Assembly (NCBI RefSeq): GCF_000172555.1
Contig: NZ_ABOX02000033.1
Span: 1 to 64,000, forward strand
Direction of reading: 5' to 3'
Source of the DNA: Pedosphaera parvula Ellin514
GTDB taxonomy: Bacteria; Verrucomicrobiota; Verrucomicrobiia; Limisphaerales; Pedosphaeraceae
DNA length: 64,000 nucleotides
Part shown: positions 45,209 to 53,429 of the stretch, piece after piece
How positions within the stretch are numbered: the stretch's first letter is position 1
Layout: the number at the start of each line of letters is the position of its first letter
Notes under the pieces: model-generated
Seen by the model: only the letters and a program-made list of their open reading frames with translations
Told to the model about the DNA's origin: nothing
Database searches by the model: none
Position numbers and translations under genes: made by a program

Positions 45209-46429
45209 ATGAATTTTGTCACTCACCTTGAATGCGCCAATTGCGGCAAGCGCTATGAAGCTAATCTGGTCCACAATCTTTGCACCGCCTGTCAGCGTCC
45301 CCTCTGGGTCAAATATGACCTCGAAGCATTGAAAACCAAGTTTCCGAAGAAGGCTCTCCTGGGTCGCCCATCAACCATGTGGCGCTACTTGGAAATGCTC
45401 CCCATTCAAGACCCGGACAAAATCGTTTCCCTCACCGAAACCACCACCCCCATCCTCCAAACCAAACGTCTTGCTGCTTCGTTCGGCTTGGACAACCTGT
45501 TCGTTAAGGATGAAAGCCGACTGCCAACCGGCAGCTTTAAATCCCGTGGCATGACCATGGCCATCTCGAAGGCCAACGAATTCGGCATTAAGAAAGTCGC
45601 GGTTCCAACTGCAGGCAATGCCGGTGGCGCGATGGCTGCCTATGCGGCTCGTGCCGGCATGGAAGCTTACGTCTTCATGCCCGAAGATACGCCGGCGATT
45701 AACAAGAAAGAATGCTATCTGGCCGGTGCCAAAACCTTTCTGGTGAACGGCCTGATTACCGATTGCGGTCGCATTGTCGGTGAAGGCAAGCAGATCAAAA
45801 ACTGGTTTGATGTCTCCACGCTCAAGGAGCCGTATCGCATCGAAGGCAAAAAAACCATGGGTCTCGAACTCGCAGAACAGTTCGACTGGGAATTGCCCGA
45901 CGTTATACTCTATCCAACCGGCGGCGGCACCGGATTGATTGGCATGTGGAAGGCATTTGCGGAATTGGAAGCCATGGGCTGGTTGAAGACTTCCAAAAAA
46001 CCGAAAATGATCTCCTGTCAGAGCGAAGGTTGCGCCCCTATCTCAACCGCCTTCGAAAAGGGCGAACGGTTTGCTCCCAAATTCGAAAACGCCTCCACCA
46101 TCGCCAGTGGAATTCGCGTCCCTGCCGCTGTTGGAGACTTTATGATTCTTGACGCTGTGCGTCAAAGCGGTGGCGTGGCTCTGGCAACACCGGAGGCTGA
46201 TATTCCGAAATGGATGCAATTGGCTGCATCGATGGAAGGCATTGCTCTCTGTCCCGAAACAGCAGTTTGCCTGGGTGCCCTTGAAGTGTTGCTCAAACGC
46301 GGTACCATCAAAAATACAGACCGCATTCTAATCTTCAACACCGGGGCTTCCCAAAAATACCCGGAAGCGGTGAACGAGCAGTTGTCCCGCATTGATATCA
46401 AGAAACCCATCGACTGGGCTCAGATATAG
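45209..46429 (+). CDS. thrC: Threonine synthase
   Basis: The product is 406 residues. An N-terminal zinc-ribbon-like pair (C9, C12 and C25, C28 in ECANCGKRYE and LCTACQRP) precedes the PLP fold. The PLP Lys is K111 in LPTGSFKSRGMTMA. The phosphate-binding PTAGNAGGAMAAYAARAG and the glycine-rich LYPTGGGTGLIGMWKA are present. It converts O-phosphohomoserine to threonine. This short class with a zinc ribbon is common in deep-branching bacteria and archaea. There is no evident ribosome-binding site. A good terminator follows. Confidence 0.93.
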   Translation: MNFVTHLECANCGKRYEANLVHNLCTACQRPLWVKYDLEALKTKFPKKALLGRPSTMWRYLEMLPIQDPDKIVSLTETTTPILQTKRLAASFGLDNLFVKDESRLPTGSFKSRGMTMAISKANEFGIKKVAVPTAGNAGGAMAAYAARAGMEAYVFMPEDTPAINKKECYLAGAKTFLVNGLITDCGRIVGEGKQIKNWFDVSTLKEPYRIEGKKTMGLELAEQFDWELPDVILYPTGGGTGLIGMWKAFAELEAMGWLKTSKKPKMISCQSEGCAPISTAFEKGERFAPKFENASTIASGIRVPAAVGDFMILDAVRQSGGVALATPEADIPKWMQLAASMEGIALCPETAVCLGALEVLLKRGTIKNTDRILIFNTGASQKYPEAVNEQLSRIDIKKPIDWAQI

Positions 46430-46455
46430 GCCGCGCGCCTTAATGGCTTTACGAC

Positions 46456-46487
46456 AATGGAGCTGGCTCTGGCCCGCTCCATTTTTG
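46456..46487 (+). terminator. Rho-independent terminator after thrC
   Basis: An 8-bp stem (AATGGAGC at 46456-46463 with GCTCCATT at 46476-46483) has a 12-base loop that can itself pair weakly, and is followed by TTTT. It sits 26 bp after thrC and before the convergent DUF3185 gene. Confidence 0.78.
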
Positions 46488-46497
46488 TTCCTGCTTG

Positions 46498-46704
46498 TTA
46501 CAACCTCGAACCGCCACGCAGACTCATGACCAGGCCTGCAATGGCAGCCACGGCGCCGCCAACAATCATCCACACCGATTTGTCCGTGGGCGAGCCCGTG
46601 AAGGTTCTCGACACATCCGAACTGAATGAGTGCGAGGCTTGAAAGCCGAAGATTAACAATACGATCCCGCCGACGAGCAGTGCTAAACCAATTGCTTTAT
46701 TCAT
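46498..46704 (-). CDS. DUF3185-family small membrane protein
   Basis: The ATG at 46704, with AGGAA shortly upstream, gives 68 residues. There are two TM helices (MNKAIGLALLVGGIVLLIFGF and SVWMIVGGAVAAIAGLVMSL) separated by a polar loop (HSFSSDVSRTFTGSPTDK). This matches DUF3185, two-TM proteins of unknown function common in environmental bacteria. A hairpin ATGGGG/CCCCAT at 46754-46775 lies 50 bp upstream of its start. Confidence 0.85.
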   Translation of the reverse strand: MNKAIGLALLVGGIVLLIFGFQASHSFSSDVSRTFTGSPTDKSVWMIVGGAVAAIAGLVMSLRGGSRL

Positions 46705-46753
46705 GTGTTCCTTTCGATGCACCACCATCATAAACATAACACACTGAACGCCC

Positions 46754-46775
46754 ATGGGGTATATCCATGCCCCAT
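46754..46775 (-). other. Hairpin ATGGGG/CCCCAT upstream of the DUF3185 gene
   Basis: Six base pairs enclose a ten-base loop, in the 128-bp gap between the NQO-type gene and the DUF3185 gene, with no T-tract. It may be a regulator site or a leader hairpin of the DUF3185 transcript. A related hairpin lies at 13621-13636. Confidence 0.35.
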
Positions 46776-46832
46776 ACTCCCGCCTCTCGCAGTAACGTGA
46801 GAATTACTCGATTCGGGCAATCCAGTTAACCT

Positions 46833-47645
46833 TCAGGATTCTCCCCCGTAGCTTTTAACACGAGGATTAATTTGATGAATCGCCAAGCCTGTAATTCCTT
46901 TGCCCTCACGGCCGGGTTTTAAGACTTGTTGCCCATCATAGTCGCCCCCGTTCTGTGAGCGATACTGGATGATTGGAGTTGTCTCAAGGGTAAGCAGTCT
47001 TTCTCTGTAATTAAATTTGATCTTCTCAAATTCTTCAGGCGTGGTTCTATGACCCACTTCAAAAGGCGTGAAAGCAGGCAACGAATCCATGCCTGGATAA
47101 AAGAAAATCCCGTGCTGAATCGGCCAAAGCAAATCCTCCATGTATCCATTGACGCCACGAGGGCGATAATGAGGCTCCCGTCCACCCGCGGTCGTTACAA
47201 TCATTGCTTTACGGCCTTTGAGGGTGCCTTCGCCAAAACGGTCTCCCCACCTTTCTCCACCGTGCTCACCGATACCGTAGGCGAAATAATAAGTGTAAAC
47301 CCTCTCGACCCAGCCCTTCAAAATTGCAGGCATCGAATACCACCAGAGAGGAAATTGGAAAATGACGAAATCGGCCCACAGAAGCTTCTCCTGCTCAGCT
47401 TCAATTTCTGGCAGCTGCTTTTTCAGTGTGAAAGCCTCACCTGATGCGGTCGCATAATCGAGCCGCTCATCATGACTCAGCCACGGAAAATCATCACGGT
47501 CAGCAACTGCTTTCCATTTCATTGCATAGAGGTCCGAAACTTGAACTTCGTGGCCATCCTCTTTTAGCACTTGAACCGAAAATTTCAAAAGCTCGGCATT
47601 AAGCGATTTCGGTTCCGGGTGAGCATATACGATGAACACTTTCAT
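46833..47645 (-). CDS. NAD(P)H quinone reductase (NQO1/flavodoxin-fold)
   Basis: The ATG at 47645 gives 270 residues. The flavodoxin-like start MKVFIVYAHPEPKSLNAEL is the FMN/FAD-binding signature. FPLWWYSMPAILKGWVERVYTYYFAYG is the NQO1/MdaB-type active-site stretch, and TTAGGREPHYRPRG is a third family motif. The enzyme makes two-electron reductions of quinones. It is divergent from an HxlR regulator gene, a pairing typical of electrophile- and quinone-responsive genes. Confidence 0.92.
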   Translation of the reverse strand: MKVFIVYAHPEPKSLNAELLKFSVQVLKEDGHEVQVSDLYAMKWKAVADRDDFPWLSHDERLDYATASGEAFTLKKQLPEIEAEQEKLLWADFVIFQFPLWWYSMPAILKGWVERVYTYYFAYGIGEHGGERWGDRFGEGTLKGRKAMIVTTAGGREPHYRPRGVNGYMEDLLWPIQHGIFFYPGMDSLPAFTPFEVGHRTTPEEFEKIKFNYRERLLTLETTPIIQYRSQNGGDYDGQQVLKPGREGKGITGLAIHQINPRVKSYGGES

Positions 47646-47854
47646 AATTCTTCTTTGTAGATTTGGAGGATTGTTGCTGGATTTTCCTAACGTGGCCTTC
47701 CGCATTAATTATGCACGCTTGGTCCATGAAGAAGGGATGCGAGCCGCTTGCTATCTTTGGCTCGTCATGCGTGTGAACAATTAAAACTCGTGTCACGGCA
47801 GATAAACTGTCATCGTGCTTTCTGATTTACAAGTACCCACCATTTTATCCTATA

Positions 47855-47870
47855 GTAACTAAAAAGTGTA
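47855..47870 (+). promoter_or_regulatory. Candidate HxlR-type operator
   Basis: The sequence GTAACTAAAAAGTGTA has an ACT-AAAA-AGT core with partly matching flanks. HxlR/YodB-type regulators bind such ACT/AGT inverted repeats. It ends 11 bases before the HxlR ATG and lies in the divergent gap to the NQO-type gene, where an autoregulating repressor would sit. The match was made by eye only. Confidence 0.4.
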
Positions 47871-47881
47871 ATTTGCTTGTT

Positions 47882-48196
47882 ATGAACTACAACGAATGTC
47901 CAATCACGAGAACTTTGGAGGTAATTGGAGGCAAGTGGAAACCAATCATTCTTCATTACCTTGCCGAATGCCCTCGCCGTTCCGGCGAGCTTGCCCGCCT
48001 TATTCCACACGCCAGCGGAAAGATGCTTACCCAGCAATTACGCGAACTGGAAGTTGATAGAATTGTTCGAAGAAAAGTCTATCGTGAAGTGCCACCCAGG
48101 GTGGAATATTCCCTTTCTCCCTTGGGCGAATCACTCAGGCCGATTATGATCGCCATGTGCGCTTGGGGTGACGCCAATCCAAAATCGCGCCGTTGA
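47882..48196 (+). CDS. HxlR-family redox regulator
   Basis: The ATG at 47882 gives 104 residues. The winged-helix motif is MNYNECPITRTLEVIGGKWKPIILHYL, with C6 at the same place as the redox-active Cys of YodB-type regulators. GELARLIPHASGKMLTQQLRELEVDRIVRRKVYREVPPRVEYSLSPLG matches the wing. These proteins sense quinones or electrophiles through the Cys and repress reductase genes. The divergent NQO-type gene is the likely target. Confidence 0.93.
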   Translation: MNYNECPITRTLEVIGGKWKPIILHYLAECPRRSGELARLIPHASGKMLTQQLRELEVDRIVRRKVYREVPPRVEYSLSPLGESLRPIMIAMCAWGDANPKSRR

Positions 48197-48377
48197 CACA
48201 AATTAATCGCGCGGCAACTGCCAACCAACCCACGCACTCCATCCGTGCGACTTTCAATTCCGTGTGCCGGGGCATTCTACATAAGCCTCTTCATGGTTCG
48301 AACGCCCTTCTCCCATTCCCCAGATTTCTTGACCCGCCCTGCCCCCTGTCCCATGCTATCCGCAACGATTTGTCCTT

Positions 48378-49760
48378 ATGGCTCCAGGCGAACTTATACT
48401 TTCTGAATTGCGGCAGTTGGTGGGATTGGAAAACGTCCTTATCAAGCCGGAAGACCTTATCTCCTATTCCTTCGACGGCACAGCCGCGATGCAACAACTC
48501 CCCGGCTGCGTGGTCTTCGTCACCACCACTGAACAAATTTCCGCGCTCCTTAAATTCGCCAATAAAACCAAAACTGCGGTGGTCACGCGCGGCTCCGGCA
48601 CCGGCCTCAGCGGCGGCAGTCTGCCCAGTAAGGACTGCATCGTCATGTGCACCGCCCGCATGGATAAGATTCTCGAAGTGGACCGCGCGAACCTGACCAT
48701 GCTCGTCGAACCCGGTGTCACCACGCTCTCCATCGCCGACACTGCGACCGCAGCCGGACTCTTTTACCCACCTGACCCCGGCTCCATGAAGATTTCCACC
48801 ATCGGTGGCAATGTCGCCGAAAACTCGGGCGGCCTGCGCGGCCTGAAGTACGGGGTCACGCGCAACTACGTCATGGGCATGGAAGTCGTTCTCCCCGATG
48901 GCGAAGTCATGTGGCTCGGCAACAAGTGCGTAAAGGATGTCGCCGGTTATTCCCTGAAGGACCTCTTCGTTGGCTCGGAAGGCACCCTCGGCGTCATCAC
49001 TAAGGTGTTGCTCCGCCTCATCCCAAAGCCCCAGGCAAAGAAGACAATGGTCGCCACGTTCTCACAAATGGACCAGGCCGCCGAAGCCGTCTCTGCCATC
49101 ATTGCCGCCCAAGTGATTCCCTGCACCCTTGAGTTTCTTGATCGCATGACCATCAAGTGCGTCGAAGATTTTGCCAAAATCGGACTGCCCCTCGATTGCG
49201 AAGCCTTGTTGCTAATGGAAACCGACGGCCATCCCGCCGTCGTCGCCGAAGAAGCCGCTCAAATGGAAAAATGTTGTCGCGACTGCGGCTGCATCGAAGT
49301 CCGCGTGGCCAAGGACGATGCCGAAGCCAATAAGCTCGCGAGCGCCCGCCGCTCCGCCTTCTCAGCGCTGGCACGCATTTCCCCCACCACCATCCTCGAA
49401 GACGCCACCGTCCCTCGCAGCGAACTCGCCAAAATGATTCGCTTCGTCGAAGCCATTGCCAAAAAATACAATCTAAAAGTTGGCACGTTCGGACACATGG
49501 GTGACGGCAACCTGCACCCCACCTTCCTGACCGACGAACGCAACAAGGAGGAAATGCATCGAGTCGAAGAAGCCTTCAAGGAAATCTTTGACGAAGCCAT
49601 CCGCCTCGGCGGCACCATCACCGGCGAACACGGAGTCGGCCTCGCCAAAAAATCCTTCCTCCCCAAATTCCTCGGCGACGCCCAAATGCGCGTCCTCCGC
49701 GACCTCCGCAAGAGCCTTGATCCGCACGGAATCCTAAACCCCGGTAAGATGTTCGATTAA
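48378..49760 (+). CDS. glcD: Glycolate oxidase FAD-binding subunit
   Basis: The product is 460 residues. The FAD-binding PCMH-type domain has VVTRGSGTGLSGGSLP, LTMLVEPGVTTLSI and FYPPDPGSMKISTIGGNVAENSGGLRGLKYGVTRNYVMG. The C-terminal part has FGHMGDGNLHPTF and GGTITGEHGVGLAKKSFL, the GlcD/LDH2 substrate motifs. It oxidises glycolate or D-2-hydroxy acids together with the Fe-S subunit GlcF, whose gene is 3.7 kb further on the same strand. No glcE is seen. A perfect terminator follows. Confidence 0.92.
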   Translation: MAPGELILSELRQLVGLENVLIKPEDLISYSFDGTAAMQQLPGCVVFVTTTEQISALLKFANKTKTAVVTRGSGTGLSGGSLPSKDCIVMCTARMDKILEVDRANLTMLVEPGVTTLSIADTATAAGLFYPPDPGSMKISTIGGNVAENSGGLRGLKYGVTRNYVMGMEVVLPDGEVMWLGNKCVKDVAGYSLKDLFVGSEGTLGVITKVLLRLIPKPQAKKTMVATFSQMDQAAEAVSAIIAAQVIPCTLEFLDRMTIKCVEDFAKIGLPLDCEALLLMETDGHPAVVAEEAAQMEKCCRDCGCIEVRVAKDDAEANKLASARRSAFSALARISPTTILEDATVPRSELAKMIRFVEAIAKKYNLKVGTFGHMGDGNLHPTFLTDERNKEEMHRVEEAFKEIFDEAIRLGGTITGEHGVGLAKKSFLPKFLGDAQMRVLRDLRKSLDPHGILNPGKMFD

Positions 49761-49769
49761 AATAAAAAT

Positions 49770-49800
49770 GAGAGGAAACCTTGGTTTCCTCTCCTGGCTT
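49770..49800. terminator. Bidirectional terminator between glcD and pirin gene
   Basis: A perfect 11-bp inverted repeat, GAGAGGAAACC at 49770-49780 and GGTTTCCTCTC at 49783-49793, is flanked by A-rich and T-rich sequence. It can end both the plus-strand glcD transcript and the minus-strand DoxX-DUF5069-pirin transcript. Confidence 0.82.
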
Positions 49801-49816
49801 TTGTCCTTACTGAACC

Positions 49817-50515
49817 TCAGTTCAGGTCAAACAACAACACCTGCGCCGGTTCCTTGCCTTCGAACGACAAGTTCCGTTCGTCGTTGACCGCTGCCCCATC
49901 ACCAGCCTTCAACTCCTGGCCGTTCAACGTGACCTTGCCTTCGGCCACCTGCACCCAGGCATGACGGTTCGGCTTCAGTTCATACGAAGCCTTGTCACCC
50001 GGATTGAATTTGCCGATGAGCAAGTCCATATCCTGATGGATTTTCAGCGCACCGTTTTTCGGCTCTTTCGATACCACCGGGACCAGCTTGCCCGGCGTCA
50101 ATTCCGAGGTGAACGATTTCTGTTCATAACCCGGCTTCAGGGATTGCTGTTCCGGTAGAATCCAGATTTGCAGCAGATGCACCGGCTCAATCGGCGAGTA
50201 ATTCTTCTCGCTATGCAGCACACCCGTACCCGCCGTCATGCGCTGAACATCGCCCGGTTTCATCACCGCACCGTTGCCCATGCTGTCGCGATGTTCCAGC
50301 GCGCCCGACAGGAGATACGTGACGATTTCCATGTCGCGATGCGGATGCATGCCGAAGCCTGCGCCACCCGATACCTTATCATCATTGATGACTCTCAGGC
50401 TGCGATAGCCCATGAACTTTGGATCATAATAATCCGCAAATGAAAAGCTGTGGTAAGAATCCAACCAACCATGATTGGCATGTCCTCTTTCGTCCGATTT
50501 TCTAATTGTGATCAT
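49817..50515 (-). CDS. Pirin-family protein (quercetin dioxygenase-like)
   Basis: The ATG at 50515 gives 232 residues (MITIRKSDERGHANHGWLDS). The frame extends upstream to 50563 without protein-like sequence. The bicupin fold shows the metal-binding FGMHPHRDMEIVTYLLSG, and QRMTAGTGVLHSEKN with the second His. Relatives such as YhhW bind iron or nickel and can cleave quercetin; others act as redox-linked regulators. It is the last gene of a three-gene operon after DoxX and DUF5069. Confidence 0.92.
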   Translation of the reverse strand: MITIRKSDERGHANHGWLDSYHSFSFADYYDPKFMGYRSLRVINDDKVSGGAGFGMHPHRDMEIVTYLLSGALEHRDSMGNGAVMKPGDVQRMTAGTGVLHSEKNYSPIEPVHLLQIWILPEQQSLKPGYEQKSFTSELTPGKLVPVVSKEPKNGALKIHQDMDLLIGKFNPGDKASYELKPNRHAWVQVAEGKVTLNGQELKAGDGAAVNDERNLSFEGKEPAQVLLFDLN

Positions 50516-50585
50516 ATTTATTACCTTTCTTTTGTTTGTATACAGTTTCTGTCGCGGCCACAACCGGACCGCCTTTATTTAGTCG

Positions 50586-51038
50586 TCAAATCCGTTCTTC
50601 TTCCAAATCAAACACATCAAACCAGTGATACACCGGCCGATTCCGCGGCACGTACTTCTGGACATAATCTTCCATGTACTCCTGCGTTTCGGGCGGCAAA
50701 TCGCTCAACCGCGTGTCCCGTTCTTTGTTGTTCCACTGCACGATCTCTGTGCGCGAACGCTTCTTCGCATGTTGCTGAACCCAGTTGGCGATCTCGTCAT
50801 CGGTCGCACCCGTCGCCACAAACGCCTTCAATTCTTCCGGATTTATTTCCGCGAACTTTAACCAACGCTGGTCCAGCGGACAGGCATAATGATACTCGCC
50901 TTGCGTTTCATTCAACACCGCCCGGCATTTATCGATGCATCGTGCCGCCAAAACATAACCGCCCAACGTCTCCCGCGGACTCCGCGGATATTCCTTCGTC
51001 AAATCCTTCGCCAGTAATTTCAATTTTTCTTTGCTCAT
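50586..51038 (-). CDS. DUF5069-family protein
   Basis: The ATG at 51038 (MSKEKLKLLAKDLTKEYPRSPRE) gives 150 residues. Core phrases are LGGYVLAARCIDKCRAVL, YHYACPLDQRWLKF and FVATGATDDEIANWV, the DUF5069 pattern. No function is established. It sits between the DoxX and pirin genes on the same strand, with 28-bp and 70-bp gaps. Confidence 0.85.
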   Translation of the reverse strand: MSKEKLKLLAKDLTKEYPRSPRETLGGYVLAARCIDKCRAVLNETQGEYHYACPLDQRWLKFAEINPEELKAFVATGATDDEIANWVQQHAKKRSRTEIVQWNNKERDTRLSDLPPETQEYMEDYVQKYVPRNRPVYHWFDVFDLEEERI

Positions 51039-51066
51039 AATATTCTTTCTTTCTTTTTGGTTAAAC

Positions 51067-51576
51067 TTATCGGGCAACCGCCACCTGTTGTTTCTGCGCT
51101 GACGCTTTCACAACTTCTGTTCGTTCCAACTGCCGTGCAATCACCGAATCCAACGCCCACTTGCCGCCGCCTTTGATTACCACCGCCAGGGCGATCACCG
51201 CCATCAGGATATGATACTCAACACCTTCACCCTTCTGGTTCCCAAACCAGTTCATAAAAAACCCGTTTGGCAATGCCACCGTGAATGCTGCCACAGATAT
51301 GGTGAAGCCGATTCCAAATGCCGCGACCCGGCTCAGCAATCCAAACACCAGGGCAATGGGACCAAGGAACTCAGCAGTCATCGCCAGGGCTGCCAGCGGC
51401 GCAGGTATGTGCATGGTCTGAGTGAAAAAGTTCATCGTGCCTGTAAATCCATACCCACCAAACCACCCAAGCACTTTCTGCGCACCATGCGGAAACATTA
51501 CCGCCGCCAAACCCAGACGAAGCACCAGCGCGCCATTGTCATCAGTAGTCTTAAAAAGAGATTTTAATGTTTTCAT
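51067..51576 (-). CDS. DoxX-family membrane protein
   Basis: The product is 169 residues with four TM helices: LVLRLGLAAVMFPHGAQKVLGWFGGYG, APLAALAMTAEFLGPIALVFGLLSR, AAFGIGFTISVAAFTVALPNG and EYHILMAVIALAVVIKGGGKW. The FPHGAQKVLGWFGG and EFLGPIALVFG stretches are DoxX signatures. DoxX proteins are linked to thiol and oxidative-stress systems and often neighbour pirin genes. It heads the operon. A candidate sigma-54 promoter lies 47-63 bp upstream of its start. Confidence 0.92.
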   Translation of the reverse strand: MKTLKSLFKTTDDNGALVLRLGLAAVMFPHGAQKVLGWFGGYGFTGTMNFFTQTMHIPAPLAALAMTAEFLGPIALVFGLLSRVAAFGIGFTISVAAFTVALPNGFFMNWFGNQKGEGVEYHILMAVIALAVVIKGGGKWALDSVIARQLERTEVVKASAQKQQVAVAR

Positions 51577-51622
51577 ATTTCGTTCAGTTGTTTATTCAAA
51601 TTTCAATCTGCATCTCCCTCTA

Positions 51623-51639
51623 ATGCTTACCGCATGCCA
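51623..51639 (-). promoter_or_regulatory. Candidate sigma-54 (-24/-12) promoter of the DoxX operon
   Basis: On the minus strand TGGCATGCGGTAAGCAT has GG (51637-51638) and GC (51625-51626) separated by exactly ten bases, the invariant sigma-54 spacing, with the TGGCA of the -24 element intact. Transcription would start near 51614, about 38 bp before the DoxX ATG at 51576. The -12 element departs from TTGC (AAGC here). Confidence 0.5.
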
Positions 51640-51727
51640 GCCATTGAAATTACTTGCAATATGCATACAAGCACTTACCCATAAGATAGTTACATTATTA
51701 ATCAATCCGTTTAACAGGAAACAAACT

Positions 51728-51764
51728 AACAACGATTTCTCGTTATTCACTCACTTTCGTTGTT
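51728..51764. promoter_or_regulatory. Candidate upstream activator sites
   Basis: The inverted pair AACAACGA (51728-51735) and TCGTTGTT (51757-51764) has a third TCGTT half at 51740-51744. The block lies about 115-150 bp upstream of the predicted sigma-54 start, where enhancer-binding proteins normally bind, and just before the activator gene at 51817. Confidence 0.4.
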
Positions 51765-51816
51765 ACCATCACTATTTTGCGTTGCACTTGTCTGCCAATG
51801 GCCTTATCTCATTTTC

Positions 51817-53322
51817 ATGGCGACGGAAGTTTCCCAAAACACACCAGTTCAGGACGAAGTAGAGCTGCTGCGGAATCGCATCACCGAATTGGAAGGACTC
51901 CTTGGCGGCCAGCAGAATCTGAAAAATCTCCTCGGCCAACGAGAAGAGTTTTACCGCACCGTCATTGAAAGCCTTGCCGAAGGATTGCTTATCACCGACC
52001 CGAACGATCATGTCATCTACGCCAATTTGCGCATGGAAGAAATCACCGGCTACCCAGTCAGCGAACTCATCGGTGCCGTCGCTTACGAACTACTCACCGA
52101 TAAGGCGCAATGGCCACAAATGACGAAGCGCAACCAGGAACGCGTCGCCGGTAAAAGCGAATTCTACGAACATCAACTGCTCCGCAAGGACGGCACACGC
52201 CATTGGGTTTCCGTAAAAGCGACCCCTTACAAAAACAGCAAAGGCGAAATCATCGGCACCGTCGGTGCGGTGAGTTGCATCCAAACACAGAAGAGCCTCG
52301 AACTTGAAAACGAATACCTGCTCGATGAAATCCGTAGCGAACGTTTCGGTGCCATTATCGCCAGCAGTCCGGCTCTCAAAAAAGTTCTGCAACAAATCGA
52401 AGTCGTTGCCCCCACTCAAGCAAACGTTCTAATCCTGGGCGAATCCGGCACTGGCAAGGAACTGGTCGCTCGCGCCATTCACGATCTTAGCGAACGAAAG
52501 GGCAAACCACTGGTCCGTGTCAACTGCGCCTCCATTCCCAAGGAACTCTTTGAAAGCGAATTCTTCGGCCACGTTCGCGGCGCTTTCACGGGCGCGATCA
52601 AGGACCGCGTCGGCCGATTCGAACTGGCCAACGGCGGCAGCCTGTTTCTCGACGAAATCGGTGAAATCCCGCTCGACCTTCAAAGCAAATTGCTTCGTGT
52701 TCTGCAGGAAGGTCAATTCGAACGCGTTGGTGAAGACCGCACCCGAACTGTAAATGTCCGCATCATCGCCGCCACCAACCGCGATTTGCTGACCGAAGCC
52801 AAAGCCGGTCGTTTCCGCCTCGATCTCTACTACCGTCTGAGTGTGTTCCCCATCGAAATCCCAGCTTTACGTGAGCGCCCCGAAGACATCGGCCCACTCG
52901 CCGAGCACTTCGTCAAGCAATCCGCGAATCGCCTGGGTGTCACGCGACCCCGCTTAACCAAAGCCGATGTCCGTGAACTTGAAGGTTACGATTGGCCCGG
53001 GAATGTTCGCGAACTCCAGAACGTCGTGGAACGCGCCGTCATCCTCGCGCGCAGTGGACGCCTGAAATTCGAACTCGGCAACAACAGCGAGAGACCGTTT
53101 CCACCCTCAGCCCGTGTCCCCGCTCCAGATGGCTCAATTGACCACCAACCTTCCCTGGGCGAACTCAAACAACAGGAAAAGCAGGTGATTCTCAACGCCC
53201 TCAAGCAGGCGCAAGGTCGCATTTATGGAGAAGAAGGTGCCGCCGCCATTCTTAGCATGAAACCAACCACCCTGGCATCACGCATCCAGCGATACGGCTT
53301 GAAGAAAGCCGATTTCAAGTAG
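51817..53322 (+). CDS. PAS-domain sigma-54-dependent activator
   Basis: The ATG at 51817 gives 501 residues. The frame opens at 51760, but the protein starts [14 protein letters not shown]. After a short coiled coil, a PAS domain (about 45-165, [28 protein letters not shown]) is the sensor. The AAA+ domain (about 180-405) has Walker A GESGTGKE near 208, GAFTGA at 255-260 contacting sigma-54, and the Walker B region [13 protein letters not shown] Fis-type HTH ends it ([21 protein letters not shown]). There is no receiver domain, so it responds to a ligand or redox state rather than to phosphorylation. It is divergent from the DoxX operon and 107 bp before glcF. Confidence 0.93.
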   Translation: MATEVSQNTPVQDEVELLRNRITELEGLLGGQQNLKNLLGQREEFYRTVIESLAEGLLITDPNDHVIYANLRMEEITGYPVSELIGAVAYELLTDKAQWPQMTKRNQERVAGKSEFYEHQLLRKDGTRHWVSVKATPYKNSKGEIIGTVGAVSCIQTQKSLELENEYLLDEIRSERFGAIIASSPALKKVLQQIEVVAPTQANVLILGESGTGKELVARAIHDLSERKGKPLVRVNCASIPKELFESEFFGHVRGAFTGAIKDRVGRFELANGGSLFLDEIGEIPLDLQSKLLRVLQEGQFERVGEDRTRTVNVRIIAATNRDLLTEAKAGRFRLDLYYRLSVFPIEIPALRERPEDIGPLAEHFVKQSANRLGVTRPRLTKADVRELEGYDWPGNVRELQNVVERAVILARSGRLKFELGNNSERPFPPSARVPAPDGSIDHQPSLGELKQQEKQVILNALKQAQGRIYGEEGAAAILSMKPTTLASRIQRYGLKKADFK

Positions 53323-53429
53323 CACAAATACCAAAGATTGTTGCTTTTGGTGCGCGCCCCATGAAACAATCAAAACCGTTCTGCATTACTATAGGCAGCA
53401 GGCTAGTGAACAGTTTTTAAAGAACGCAA

